The position numbers and the translations under genes were made by a program. Under the pieces are notes generated by a model. The model made no database searches, was not told the DNA's origin, and worked only from the letters and a program-made list of their open reading frames with translations. Below are positions 1 to 11,687 of a stretch of DNA of 64,000 nucleotides, piece by piece. Source of the DNA: Isochrysis galbana (taxonomy: Eukaryota > Haptophyta > Isochrysidales > Isochrysidaceae); the NCBI GenBank assembly GCA_018136815.1, contig CM030932.1, forward strand, positions 3,150,614-3,214,613, in the 5' to 3' direction. Every line of letters starts with the position of its first letter. Positions within the stretch are counted from its first letter, which is position 1.

Positions 1-394
1 GGGGTGCTCCGGCTAGCGCAGGTAGTAAGCTAGTGAAGAGCTGGGTGGCATAAGGGGGAAGGGTGCTTGCGCTCGCCGCGGCAGGGAGTCCTGTCTTGTG
101 TGCGCGCTAGTCTCGTTCCTTTGCCGCGCCGCGACCCATAAAAATTTGTTAAAAATTAAATTATATTATGACCTTTCTGACATCTTCCCGCAAACAGCAG
201 TCAACGAATCCTCTACGGCCGCGTCAGCTGCCGGCTCGATCGAACGGCCCTCTGCCTACGAGCCTGTAGTCATCGCATGTTCGACAGTCCCGCGTGCACG
301 CCGCGCTCGCGCGCGCCGCGCGCGGGCGGCCCCCAGCCCCGCTCTAAAAAAAAAGTGGCAAAAACGGAGGGCGTTTGAAAAACAGTGAAAAACA

Positions 395-476
395 CTGTTT
401 TTGGCCTCCAAAAAAAACACTGTTTCTGTCTTTCACATCTAGGAGTAGGAGTAGCCTGAATCTTCAGATTTTTTTA
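395..476. repeat. Short remnant resembling MITE and T-tailed repeat ends
   Basis: The stretch ending near 442 (cactgtttctgtctttcacatctagg) resembles the right end of the MITE at 37936-38154. It is followed at 452-475 by the end signature of the T-tailed retro-repeat (gaatcttcagattttttt). Both are diverged scraps; the rest of positions 1-590 shows no gene. Confidence 0.35.
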
Positions 477-596
477 ACTAGGACAACAAGAAAACTCTGA
501 CAAGCACGCCCCACGGTTTGCGCGGGAAAGGCGCGGGAGCCCCGCCGCTCGCCAGTGCAAGAGCCACCCGCGCTCGCCCCCCGCCCCTCCCCGCCC

Positions 597-646
597 CCCC
601 TTCCTTCTCTCTCTCCCTCTCTCTCTCCCTCTCTCTCCCTCTCTTC
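597..646 (+). promoter_or_regulatory. CT-rich tract before the POLA1 start codon
   Basis: Pyrimidine tract, mostly CT with CCT interruptions, ending 6 bases before the ATG at 652. Similar tracts precede SEC61, the RETSAT-like gene, the MOT1-like fragment and, on its own sense strand, the zinc-finger gene. It may be core promoter, 5'UTR or both; the role is inferred from position only. Confidence 0.45.
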
Positions 647-651
647 CTACG

Positions 652-3600
652 ATGCAGCGGCAGAAGCGCGAGCAGAAAGTCACGGCCAAGGGGGCTGCTC
701 TCGCCGCCCTCGCCCAGCTCAAGAAGGGAGGCATCCGCCGGACCGACCAGTTCCAGGTGGGCATCCCGCCGCTGCTGATACACACTGACGCCGCGGGCGC
801 CGGAGCTGCGTGCACGCCGCAGAGAGAAAGCGAAGCGGAAGGGGAGGGGGGAGGAGGGGCAGAGGGGGGAGGGGAGGGGAGTCGGAAGAGCGGTAGGATT
901 TGCACGGAAAGACCACCCGGGGGCGAGAAGGGTGGGGTGGGGTGAGAGGGGCCGGCGAGTTGGAAGCGGAGAACAGGGGGGCTGGGACCGACGGAGTGGC
1001 CTTGCACGCGGCGCGTGAGCACCGCGGACAGGATGAGGAGCAGTAGGTGGACCAAAAGTGCCGCGCACCCTTATTGCTGAGGACCCCCCCCATTTTTGTG
1101 CAAGTGCAGCTGTCGGTTGAGGATGACGTGTACGATGAGATGGATGAGACAGCATACCAGGAGCACATTGCAAAACGTCGTGAGGAGAACTTTATCGAAG
1201 ATGACGCCGGAAACGGCGACTACGTCGACTTTGGGCAGGAGGACTGGGACGACGCCGAGTACTCGGGCGATGAGGGCGAGCCAGGGGCTCGCCGCGCCAA
1301 GAAGCCGGCCGAGCGCGGCCGTGGCCTCTTCAACAACCTGGCACCCAAGGCAAAGAAGAAGGCCACGGAGCGTGTCTCGGGCATGTTCCTTGGCGCCAGC
1401 CGTGAAGTGCTGGGTGGCCGAGCGGGCAAGGCGGTGAGCAAGGACGATGCAGGCGACGCGCTCCTCGATTCACTTCTTGGTGAGATCGAGCACGACCCTC
1501 TCACGCTCGCATCCTCGTCCACCTCGGCGCTAAGCAAAGGGCTGGGAGGCGCCACCACCGCGAGGCGAGTGGCCATGCCCACCTTCCGTGCCCGCGTCGC
1601 CGGCGCTGGTGCGCAGCAAGCGTCTAGCGGACCGGGTGGTTCCACATACGGGTGTGCTCCACCCCCGATCGGCGCTTTCGACAGCGTCGAGGCGGCGGCG
1701 CCCGCGCGCCCTAGCACAGCCGCGAGCACTGCACCCAGCTCCGCGGGAGGATGGGGCGCGCTTCTCTCCTCTGGCAAGAGCCACGACAATATCGAGGGCG
1801 CGCCCGCGCCGATGGAAGAGGAGAGCGCCGGCTTTGGCGACGGTGACGCTGATGGCGATTACGGAGCTGATGATCTCCCATTAGACGTGGCTGAACACCC
1901 CTCTGAGGAGGCCGATGGTTGGTCTAGGAGTGAGGCACATGCAAACTCGGTGGCCACGTCCGATGAGGTAGACGAGCCTCAGCGCGCTATCCCATTTATG
2001 CGTGCGACGGAGGAGGCGACCGGACTCGACTGGTTCCAGGTCATTGACGACACCGCTGGCAAACAGGAGGACGAGAATTCTGCACAGGATGCAGCCCGGC
2101 CTTCGGCGCCTTTGGCAATGGGTACCCTGCCGCCGATGGAGTTGGACGGGTCGCTCGCCTTCTACTGGTTTGATGCGCACGAGGACATGAACGCGCCCGG
2201 CTCCATCTACCTTTTCGGCAAAGTGGCCGATGGCGCGGGCAGTTTCGCCTCGTGCTGCGTCCAGCTCAAGGGCTGCGAGCGCAACGCGTTCGTCTTGCCG
2301 AGAGAGATGACCGAAGATGGAGCCGAGGTCAACTTTGTGGACGTCTTCAAGGAGGTGTCGTCGATCTGTCGCAAAAACAAGATTTCCAAGTTTGGCTGCA
2401 AGAAGGTACGGAGAGGCCCGCCGCCACGGGGAGGAGAGCTGCTGCGACCAGCTATGCCTAGTGCCAAAATGGATGCGTACGCTAGCTCCTGTCTACGCGA
2501 TGTCCAGCGTGCACCCCGCCTGCGCGACAGCGGCAGCTGCGAAGGTGCCACCCACGCAGTCTGCCCCACTTCCCTCGTTGCGTCCTCGCCCCGTGCCAGG
2601 TAGAGCGCCAGTACGCGTTTGAAGAGAGGGGCGTCCCTGCCAACGCCGCGTATCTCAAACTCGTCTACTCCGGCGAGTACCCTGCCCTGCCGGCAGATTT
2701 GAGCGGCGAGACGTTCTCGCACGTTTTTGGCACGCACACCTCATGCCTCGAGCTCCTGCTTCTCAAGCGTCGCATCGGGGGCCCCTGCTGGCTCACGCTG
2801 ACGGGGGTCGCGCCCGCCACATCATCGGCGTCGTGGGCCAAGTACGAGGTGGCCCTCCCAACGGGCAAGAAGGGTATCAGCATCCGGAAGGATGCGCCGG
2901 CGCCGCCGCCGCTTGTTGTGGCTGCGCTCCACGTTCAGGTCCGCAAGAGGGCGTGGCACAGGCGTTCGTTCCGCTTGCTGCACCGGCCAGATTTGCACAT
3001 GGTGTTTGGCCGCGCGCATCGCCCTTCCTGTGCCATGCGGCTCGGTCTTTCAGTCACGCCCAGACCCTTGCACCTCTCAGACCATCTTGTCTTCGAAGCA
3101 CGTCCCCGAGATCGCCTTGGCATCGGTCATCACCCACCAATCTGTCTTGGTTGATGGTGCAACCCCCAACCCAACTGCCTTGACCGCCTTCTCGGTCGTT
3201 CGCAAGCTGGACAAGGCCTGGCCGTGGGACCTGCAGAAGCGAATCAGCAAGGAAAAGGCGAGAGCAAGCAGGCTCGCCCCCTTCAACACATCTCATTGCT
3301 CTTCAACCTCACGTGGATCGTGCGGCGTGAGAGGCGCGGGCCTCCGCTGGAGCCTCGTACGTCACCCTCACACTGATCAACCGCCTGTCGTGCTCATTCA
3401 TATGTGCCCTCCGTGCTCCCGGATGCAGATCAAGCTTGAGACGGTGCCCAACGAGCGCGCTCTCCTCAACTTCCTTGTGGCTCGCCTCCACCAAATAGAC
3501 CCTGATGTTCTCGTCGGTCACAACGTTGCAGGTGGCAAATTGTCCATCGGCCTTCACCTCACCTGGGCGCTCTCCCGTTTCGACGACCCATCGTTTGGCT

Positions 3601-6600
3601 TCGCATGCCCTCCCAAAGGGAAGTGCACAGGCTCCTGACACCTCGACACCACATCCCTCTTCCAGGCTTCGACGTCTCTGTATTGTTGCAGCGGCTCTCC
3701 GCCTTGAAGATCCAGCATTGGTCGAAGCTCGGGCGCATGCGAGTCAAAAATATGCCAAGGTGACGCATCTCCACTGTGCACACCTCCCCAAGCTTGCAAG
3801 GCGCACGCACACACCATTTGTGCCACGTGTGCGTGTTCCTTACCCTCGGCACGCGGCCGATTCTCTTGCTCTCAGGCTGAATAGCGGCGGGTCCTCCTTT
3901 GGTGGAGGCGGCAACTGGGCCGAATGGTCCGTTGTCTCCGGCCGTCTCATGTGTGACACGTTTACCTCGGCCCGAGAACTCCTACCGTCGCAGCGCTCGT
4001 ACGCCCTGAGGGAGCTGGCGCGCACCCAGCTAGGCGCGAATAAGCCAGAGGTGAGGGCCACATCCCTCGCATCACTCATCGCGAAGCGGCGCGAAGCTCT
4101 TGCTCATGCCCATTGGCCGCGTGTGCGCTCGTGCTGTGCGGCTCGGCTGGCTCGTTAGAGGACTGGTCGAGTGACATCTTGGCGGTGACGCCTCGCGCAT
4201 CTTGTACAGATCGAGTCGTCGCAGATTTCGGCAGCTTTTGACGAGACGCCGTCTCTGCTCCAGCTGGTCCGGTGTGTCGAGAACGACGCCTTCCTTTCGA
4301 TGCAGCTCATGTTTAAGTTGCAGGTGCAACACCGAGCACCCTCGGGTGCACCCTGCAGCCGTCGATGAGGCGCATCGTTGGTTTCAGGCCTAGCCGGCCC
4401 AGCCGGCCCAGCCTCCCGAGCTACCGCCGCCCTTCCGGTTCATCGCAGGTGCTCCCGTTGACAAAGCAGCTCACCTCGCTGGCGGGCAACCTTTGGGGCC
4501 ACTCGCTCCAGGGCAAGCGCGCAGAGCGTATTGAGTACCTTTTGCTCCACGAGTTCCATCGGCTCAAGTGAGCATCCCCTGACTCTCTAGCTCGACTGAC
4601 CGCCGCCGGACCACTCGCTTGATTCAGTCGCACAACGCATGGGCACACGTCGTGGTCGTATCCGCCCGTGCGCCCCTCCACCCCTGCCGCATCGCAGATA
4701 CATCGTTCCCGACAAGGAGACCTATGCGCAGCGGTCCGCCAAGCGCAAGGCGAAGGCGTTGGCAAACGGGGCTACGGCAGAGGAGATCGACGAGGAGGAA
4801 GACGGGGCGGCACGGCGGGGTGAGGGACAGACAGGCCGCAAGAAGCCGGCATACGCTGGCGGCCTGGTGCTTGAGCCCAAGCGCGGCTTCTATGACAACT
4901 TCGTGTTGCTGCTCGACTTCAATTCGCTATACCCGTCCATCGTGCAGGTGGAAGCGAGGAGAATCTGGGGGCGCGTGCTGTGACCTGCAGCGCTAGGGGC
5001 AAACCGATGTGTGCCCCATTTAGATGGATTGCACTCACCTCCCGGCCGGCTGGCATGCACTTGCAGGAGTACAACATATGCTTCACGACAGTCGCTCGGC
5101 CGACACCTGACGCCGACGGCAACGTCCCTCCTGCCATGCCCCCTCCAGCCTCGGCGGCCACTGGAGTGTTGCCACGCCTCATCGGCAACTTGGTGGCGCG
5201 GCGTCGCGAGGTGAAGAACCTCCTGAAGGCGGAGGCACAACCGGCACGAAAGGCGCAGCTCGACATTCGGCAAAAGGTGAGAGCAAGTGTTAGACTTGGG
5301 CTCGCGCCATTCCTCGCCCTCACTTGCTACGACCGTCTTAACGACGGCCGCTTTGGTGCCACCCTCAGGCGCTCAAGATCATGGCCAACTCAATGTACGG
5401 CTGCCTCGGCTTCGAGGGTTCGCGCTTCTATGCTAGGGCCTTGGCCGAGCTCATCACCGCCCGCGGACGAGATGCGCTGACGCACGCTGTCGAGGTGAGT
5501 CACGGCCGTCCGCCTCGAGCCTCCCTCCGGCTAGAGCCGCACGCATCGACATGCGCTCACCCGCCGCGCGTGCTTTTACGGCAGATCGCTGCCAACAACA
5601 ACATGGAGGTAGTGTACGGTGACACCGACTCCATCATGGTGAACTCGTGCACCACGGTGCTGCCTGAGGCGCGCAAGATGGCCGAGACTCTCAAGCGCGA
5701 GATCAACAAGCACTACAAGTGCATGGAGATCGACCTCGACGGCCTCATGCGTTCCCTGCTCCTCCTAAAGAAGAAGAAGTACGCGGCTCTGCTCGTCGAG
5801 GAGAAGAATGGCGAGATGATTGTGACGCGCGAAACTAAGGGCCTTGATCTCGTCCGTCGTGACTGGTGCACTCTCTCGAGGGAGGCCGGTTCCACCGTCC
5901 TCGACTTTATCCTCTCGGGCAGGTGCGCCGTCGCCTGGCGCCCTAGACGCGCCGAAGTGCGCTGTATGCCTTGGCCGAACTCAAGTCTCAGCCACGCGCG
6001 AGCAGCCCTTCCCACTTTGTCTCGCCGACCGTCCCATCCGTGTTCCGGAGCGTGCAGGCCTAAGGATGAGCTTGTCTCGGCCATCCTCGGCTATCTGACT
6101 GAGATCAAGGAGAAGATCGACAAGAACGAGGTGAGACGCCGTGGCCCGCCACCTACCTGCAATGCCCCGGGTCTCAGCGCAACCGACAACCACCTCTATG
6201 CGTCGCATCAGCACTCACGGGATCCGCCTGTGCCCCCACCGCGCACACCCAGCTCCCACTCGACAGTTTCGTCATCACCAAGCAGCTTACAAAAGCGCCA
6301 AAGGACTATCCCGATGCCAAGAACCAGCCGCACGTCACAGTCGCAAAGAAGATGATAGAACAGGTCGGACGCCGGGACGCCTGAGAGTGACTTCTTGCTC
6401 CCGAGAAGCATCCCTGTCTAGCAAGTGTGAGACCGTCCCCGTCGCCGCCTGCTCATGCAGGGAGAGAATGTTCCCTCTGGCGCTGTCATTGAGTATGTGA
6501 TCTGCGCGGACGAGTCCAAGTCGGGGGTCGCCGAGCGTGCCCATCACCCCAAGACGGTCCTCAAGGCAGAGGGCTTCCTACAGGTGAGGAGCGCGTAGTT

Positions 6601-7500
6601 TCTGCTGGCGCGGCCCTCGTCGCATGTTCCCTTGTCTTGGGGCTCGAGCTGATGCGCCCGTCTCTCGCGTCGGATCCATCCAAACCATGACCATCGCAGG
6701 TGGACTACGCATGGTACATGGCTCAGCAGATCCACCCTCCAATCTGGCGCCTCTGCGAGCCAATTGATGGCATCACATCGGAGCAAATTGCTGACTGCCT
6801 TGGCCTCGACGCGGCCAAGTTCCGTTCGCATTCGGTCGACAACCCCGCGTCCTCCTACCGCGACCAGTTCGCCGCCGGGCCCTCCGACACGCAGCGGTTC
6901 GCCGAGTGCGATCCCCTCACCGTTCGCTGTACGAGTTGTAGGGCCGAGACCACCGTGCGCGGAATCATCGCGGATGGCGCCGACGGTGTGTCAGAGCCGG
7001 GCGAGTGGCGCGGCGCCGAGGGCCCGCTGTGCTGCTCCACGTGCAAGACGAGGCATGATCCTGCCGCGATCCGCAACGCCCTCACACTCGCGATCCGTCG
7101 GCATACCAAAGAGTACTACACAGCTCCATTTCAGTGCGACGAGCCCTCATGCTGTGATCGTGCACGGTCCATTTCGACGCACATCTCGAGGGATGACGCC
7201 GGGCTTCCCCTCTTCCCGGCTTGCACCGTTGCACGGTGCAGGGGCAAGATGCAGCGTACGGCCACCGACCGCGGCCTCCACACGCAGCTCCTCTATTTGG
7301 CGTCGTTGTTCGACGAGAACGGCGCCCGCTCCAAGGCGACCGCGGCCGCTAAGCGGCGTGGCGAGGAGAGGTACGAGCCTCCCCCGACGGCGACCGCCGA
7401 CTCGACCACGCTCCGTTCCCTCTACTCGCTCGTCCGAGCAAAGCTTGACGCGTCCGCGTTTGACCGCGTCGACCTCGCCGCCCTCTTCAATATGGCGTGA
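652..7500 (+). CDS. POLA1: DNA polymerase alpha catalytic subunit, 17 exons
   Basis: Family B replicative polymerase that extends primase RNA primers in the nucleus. Exons that keep frame: 652-756, 1110-2405, 2600-2938, 3081-3257, 3429-3531, 3666-3759, 3876-4050, 4210-4323, 4449-4567, 4698-4947, 5067-5276, 5369-5494, 5585-5922, 6058-6130, 6253-6363, 6461-6583, 6700-7500, giving about 1517 residues (human about 1462). Exon 2 starts with the alpha-specific acidic N-terminal region (VYDEMDE, then [11 protein letters not shown]). Later exons hold the exonuclease-like region ([10 protein letters not shown]), motif [10 protein letters not shown], motif [10 protein letters not shown], motif C YGDTDS and the KKKKYAAL block. 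The C-terminus carries zf-DNA_Pol cysteine pairs (CTSC, CCSTC, CDEPSCC). All introns are GT-AG except intron 4, which fits best as GC-AG (donor 3258). A CT tract (597-646) precedes the ATG and intron 1 is GA-rich. Motif evidence is decisive; exact splice sites are inferred from frame and family alignment. Confidence 0.96.
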
Positions 7501-8885
7501 GCGCGGCGGCATCAACCCTCGGGCCGTGGCTGGTGGGGCGAGCTCTAATGTGGGCAAACAGGGAAATCGGAGGCGGCGATGCCGACTTCTTGGCCACCCC
7601 TCCCCCTCTCCCCCCCCACCTTCCCCCCTCCCCCGCCACGCCCCCTCCGCCAGCTTCCGGTTGCGACGGGGGCATGGTTCGGGATTGCTTTGCATCATCC
7701 GAAACCAACATGCACATTCCTCGCCGCTTAAGACAACCCTCTACTTGCCGCGTCGGCGGGCGGAAGAGGGGATGAAAGCCGGCAGCAGCAAACTGCTGCC
7801 GCACTCCCGGATTGCTTTGAGGGTAGTAGATAAAATACGCGTATGAGGTCTTGAGTAGTCCGTTTGTGTACATGTCCGTCACCGCCCAGCCAATGCCAAT
7901 GTCGTCGATCCACAGTGTGTGTCATGCTGCTGCTTCTGCCGCTAGGCGAAATAGTCTATTTGTGCGTACCCCGTTCCCCTACATGTCCGTCGCCGGCCCC
8001 AGCCAGTGCCATGGTCCATTGTCGTCGATCGACAGCGTGTGTCAAGCTGCTAGCGGTCGCTGCCGCTGCTGAGCGCCGTGACGGCCGCCCGCGCCACCCG
8101 CGCAGCTGCTTGTGCCGCGTGCCGCGCCACGCCGCCCGCGATGGATACCCGCATCCGAGCTGCCATGATACGAGAGCTACCGATACTCGCGAGCCAACCG
8201 CTACGCACCCATCACCACCACCCGCATGCGCGGCCCTGTGTTACAGATGGCAAATGGTCCTCCGCCGGTTCCCGTACTGCTCATCTTTCTCCGCCCCCCG
8301 CCCTTTCTTTACTTACTATTACTAAGTGGGCAGGGCTTAGATATGGTCCGGTGCCCCCCCCCCCGCTCCCCCCTTGGCCCCTGGTGATTATCACAGTGAG
8401 GCCGAAGCGCGGTCCCCTGTGGCTCGAGGATGAGTAGCGCGGCGCGGCGCGCCGCGCATCCTGTTACTTCATCACAAGTTAAAAGATACCAAACCAAAGG
8501 GGGCCACTGAACGCACAGGGCACACTAACAGTATCGCTCACAAATCAAACGCACACACGGGGGGATTGCGTGGGAGACTCACACAAGCGAACAAGGAGAG
8601 AAAGAAGGGGAGAGATCACGGCTCGACTCATGCGGCCCTCTCCACCTCCTCATCCCAATATAAGTTCTAGGGTGCACACCACGCAAAACCACCCGTGACA
8701 CCCCCTCCTAAGCGGAGTACGGGGTATGACGTATGACGCTTACAAACAAACAGAGCAAACAGACAAACCCAATCGACTCTCTCATCTCTCATTCCGCCTT
8801 CTAAACCGAAAGAAAGCAGCTAACGCAAGAGAAGAAGATCGAGATCGAGTGAGCAAACAATCGAACGAGCGGCGTGGAAAAGAAA
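7501..8885. other. Intergenic, no gene recognised
   Basis: C-rich low-complexity blocks (7600-7660, 8355-8375) and AT-richer patches. The open frames here lack family motifs and coding texture. The POLA1 transcript end presumably lies in the first few hundred bases, but I see no clear polyadenylation signal. Confidence 0.5.
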
Positions 8886-9255
8886 GACCACACCATGTTC
8901 GTTCCCCAATGGGGAGGTGGGCCACGCCCAGTCAGTGGGCGATTTGATCCGTTGCGCAATGGCGCAAGGCAAACAGGACCACACCATCCCAGAGGGGAGG
9001 TGGGCCACGCCCACGTGCCAAGTGGGCGATTAAGATCCATTGCGCAATGAAGGGCGCAAGGCAAACAGGACCACACCATCCCAAAGGGGAGGTGGGCCAC
9101 GCCCAAGCGGGCGATTTCGATCCATTGCGCAATGAAAGGCGCAAGGCAAAGAAGACCACACCATCCCAGAGGGAAGGTGGGCCACGCCCAAGCGGGCGAT
9201 TTGATCCATTGCGCAATGAAAGGCGCAAGGCAACGAAGACCATACCATCCCAAAC
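8886..9255. repeat. Minisatellite, four units of about 84-92 bp plus a partial fifth
   Basis: Head-to-tail units begin near 8886, 8978, 9070, 9155 and 9239. Each starts gaccacaccatccca, continues ggtgggccacgccca and gatccattgcgcaatg, and ends gcgcaaggcaa. Later units are more alike and shorter (about 85 bp) than the first two (about 92 bp). Open frames across it arise because the unit lacks stops. There are no unique spacers, so it is not a CRISPR array. Confidence 0.85.
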
Positions 9256-9424
9256 AAAGGGGGATTGGCTGTGCCGATGTGGGTGGTGTGCTGTGTGGAG
9301 GTTGTTTATTGCTGGGCTGTGCGTGGCGCTGTGCGTGTGGCGAGGGGCGGCTCACGGCTCGCGGCCACCTGGGTGGGCGAGGGCTCTGGATGAGGACGCT
9401 GCGGTTGCATGACGTCGGCCATCA

Positions 9425-10780
9425 CTTGGTCGGTGTCGCATTCGCGAATCGACACTCGCTATAGGCTTCTCTTTCGTCGTTCGGCATTTACCGTTATAAT
9501 CCTCTCGTTCTCGGTTTCGGTCAAAAGCTTCGCGTGGACGCCTAGGGTCTAGGGTTGTGGAGCGCCCTCTCTCTTTCTCTCGAAGAGAAGGGAAGTTTCC
9601 CCACCCCAGTTGCTCCGTCAGGTGGCAGGTCGTCAGGTCTCGGCGACCTTACACCTCATATCAGGACCTAATATCAGGTCCTCATATCAGGTTACTAATG
9701 TTATAATATGGTAGTGTAATAATAGTAATAAGATCTAATGGCTAATGGTGTTATTTAGTTTTAGTACAGAGACCTCCTTCCTGCACTGCGTCTCTGGGCG
9801 TCTGGGCTGCTAGTTTTTCTAGGGTGGTGATTATGAAAGGGGGGCCCGGGAGCTTTCCTCACCCTATCTACCTCCTTCTCCTTGTCCTAGGCGCCGCCTG
9901 TATATGTGATGTCGTCGTCGTGACTAGTGACTAGGCGATCTCCCGACTCTAGCCGGATAGTGCGAACTATTCTTTTTGCCCTTTGAAAGTTATACTACTA
10001 CTTATAAATGGATGACCTAATATCAGGTATCAGGGGTGGTGGACCTTATATCATGATATCAGGACCTAATATTAGGCTGATGGAGCAACTTGGTTCCCCA
10101 CCTTTCTTCCTCCCAGGCGCCTCGCAAATAGGTTTAATTTGCTATCTTCCCTACGTTTCTTTACCTAGCTTCTGGGGGCAATCAGGTTTAATTTGCGACC
10201 TCTTCATATCTCCCCCTTAGGCCCATCGCACTTCTTTCGTCTTATTCGATAGGTCTCTTGGAATCCTGCGCGGCAGGATTGCCCCTCGTTTCCGTTAAGG
10301 TGCGATTCCCCTTCTAGACGAGATCGCCGACAGATCGCCCTTTGATCGTGATCGTTGTCCGTCGTCGTATGACGTATGATCGGAATCGGAGTGTTTGGGT
10401 TTGATTTTAGTCGAGTTATGTGAGAAAGTCGTTGGGCGAGAGTCGGAGTGTTTTCCTGGGTGTCCGTTGTCCGTCGTCCTGTCGTCAGTCGTCAGTCGTC
10501 ATCCGTCGCTCTCGTTCTCGTCGCTCTCGCTCTCGTCTAACGCTCATACCCTACAGTCTCGCCTCTCCTCACCAGCCCCTGCCAACACAGCCCTCCTCTC
10601 ACTCACCCTCGCCTCTCGCCGCTCGCTCCATGTCGCTTTCGCCGCCGTCCTCGCCCTCGCCCTCGCCCGCTTGCCCGCCTTCCTCTGCCGACGTGCTTCA
10701 GCCCGTCAGCACCTCCGAAGTCGTCTCCTCCGCCGCGCCTGCCGCCGGCATGCCTCCTTCCTCATTGTCCTTAGGCCCTA
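9425..10780 (+). repeat. Dispersed repeat R1, copy 1
   Basis: The sequence from gtgtcgcattcgcgaatcgac through the CT-rich block at 10500-10680 to the GC-rich end near 10780 recurs in reverse complement at about 24840-26130, and in part at about 31965-32205. The class is unknown: I see no reverse transcriptase, transposase or clear termini. A small frame on its complementary strand, ending in a run like EEGGxPAAGAAEETTSE, is kept in copies 1 and 2. Copy 1 is interrupted by the MITE at 9606-10093. Confidence 0.6.
9606..10093. mobile_element. 488-bp MITE-like element with 9-bp target duplication
   Basis: The ends are inverted: the left end reads ccagttgctccgtcagg, and the right end in reverse complement reads ccaagttgctccatcag, differing by one inserted base and one substitution. 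The 9-bp ttccccacc flanks both sides (9597-9605 and 10094-10102). The R1 copy at 25.9 kb has one copy of this site and no insertion, a paralogous empty site. Subterminal aatatcagg motifs recur near both ends. There is no coding capacity. A 9-bp duplication suggests Mutator-like mobilisation, but the superfamily is not certain. Confidence 0.8.
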
Positions 10781-11230
10781 TGGGCCATTCCAATTCGTCA
10801 GTCAGCCGGCGCGGTGGGTGTGGGCGGAGAGAGAGGAGGGGAGCGTGGCGCGCTCCATGACCCTATCGTTATAACAATAATTGACCAAGTACCAAGTATA
10901 AACTTAGTCTTCGTTGGCTTCTCTTCCTCTTCCTCTTCCTCTTCACGTGAGACGTGAGGGAAGGCGACGGGGCTCTCTCTCTCTTTTTCTTTCTCTTCTC
11001 TCCTCCCCCTCTTCTCGCGCACGTCCCGGTTATGTAAGTGTTCTGCGTATTACTGTGAGTGTGCGTTCTATAGTGGTGTGAGGTGTTGTAAGAAGAATGT
11101 TAGCCGGTTCTGTTGTTCTGTTGCGAAGAACTCTCTATTTTCTTTACTACCTACTGGTACGCTCTATCGTCCTGTCCTATCGGTTCTTTTACTTTCTACG
11201 CTTGAGGGAGAGGGCCCCGCGGGAGAGTTG
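10781..11230. other. Intergenic, no gene recognised
   Basis: It contains gcgcgctccatgaccctat (10849-10867), the complement of a motif shared with repeat R3 near 42910 and 49010, and CT-rich stretches at 10915-11010. No coding sequence is supported. Confidence 0.5.
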
Positions 11231-11249
11231 GCCGCCCGCCGCGCGGCCG

Positions 11250-11687
11250 GCGGAGGGGGGAAGAGAGAGAGAGAGGGAGGTGGGGGGGGGGGGGGGGGAG
11301 AAGGGCAAGGGGAGGAGAAGAGAAGTAAAAAGAGGGAAGATAGGTAAGAGAGAGGGGGGGGAAGGAAGGTTGGGGGGGGTAGAAGGAGGGAGGAGAGGGA
11401 GAGAGAGGAGAGAGGGAGATTCACAGGGAGAAGGGGAGGGGAGAAGAGGGAAGAGAGTGGGAAGGGAGAGAAGAGATGAGGCGAGGAAAAGAGAGGAGAG
11501 AGGAGACAGAGGAGAGAAGAAGCGGAGCGAGGGGAAGGGGGAAGAGAGCGAGAGAAGTAGAAACGGGAGAGGAGAGAAGAGAGAAGAGAGAGAAGAGAGA
11601 AGAGAGAAGAGAGAAGAGAGAGAACAGAGAGAGAGAACAGAGAGAGAGAGAGAGAGAAGAGAAAGAGAAAGAGAGAGAAGGGGGGGG
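11250..11687 (+). repeat. Purine-rich GA low-complexity tract
   Basis: About 430 bases of GA and GGA repeats directly upstream of the SGNH-like gene start. It creates long artefactual frames rich in Arg, Glu and Gly or, on the other strand, Ser, Leu and Pro. It is the opposite polarity to the CT tracts before other genes here. Confidence 0.85.

Noticed and set aside
474-1173. Long minus-strand frames over the POLA1 start
   Set aside because: They are Ser/Pro/Arg-rich shadows of the CT tract, exon 1 and the purine-rich intron; the plus strand carries the recognisable polymerase sequence.
8886-9255. Direct repeats as a CRISPR array
   Set aside because: Units of about 85 bp with no unique spacers, in a eukaryotic context; it is a minisatellite.
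11097-11687. Upstream extension of the SGNH-like frame through the GA tract
   Set aside because: The residues are only Arg/Glu/Gly from simple repeat; the first plausible Met is at 11688.
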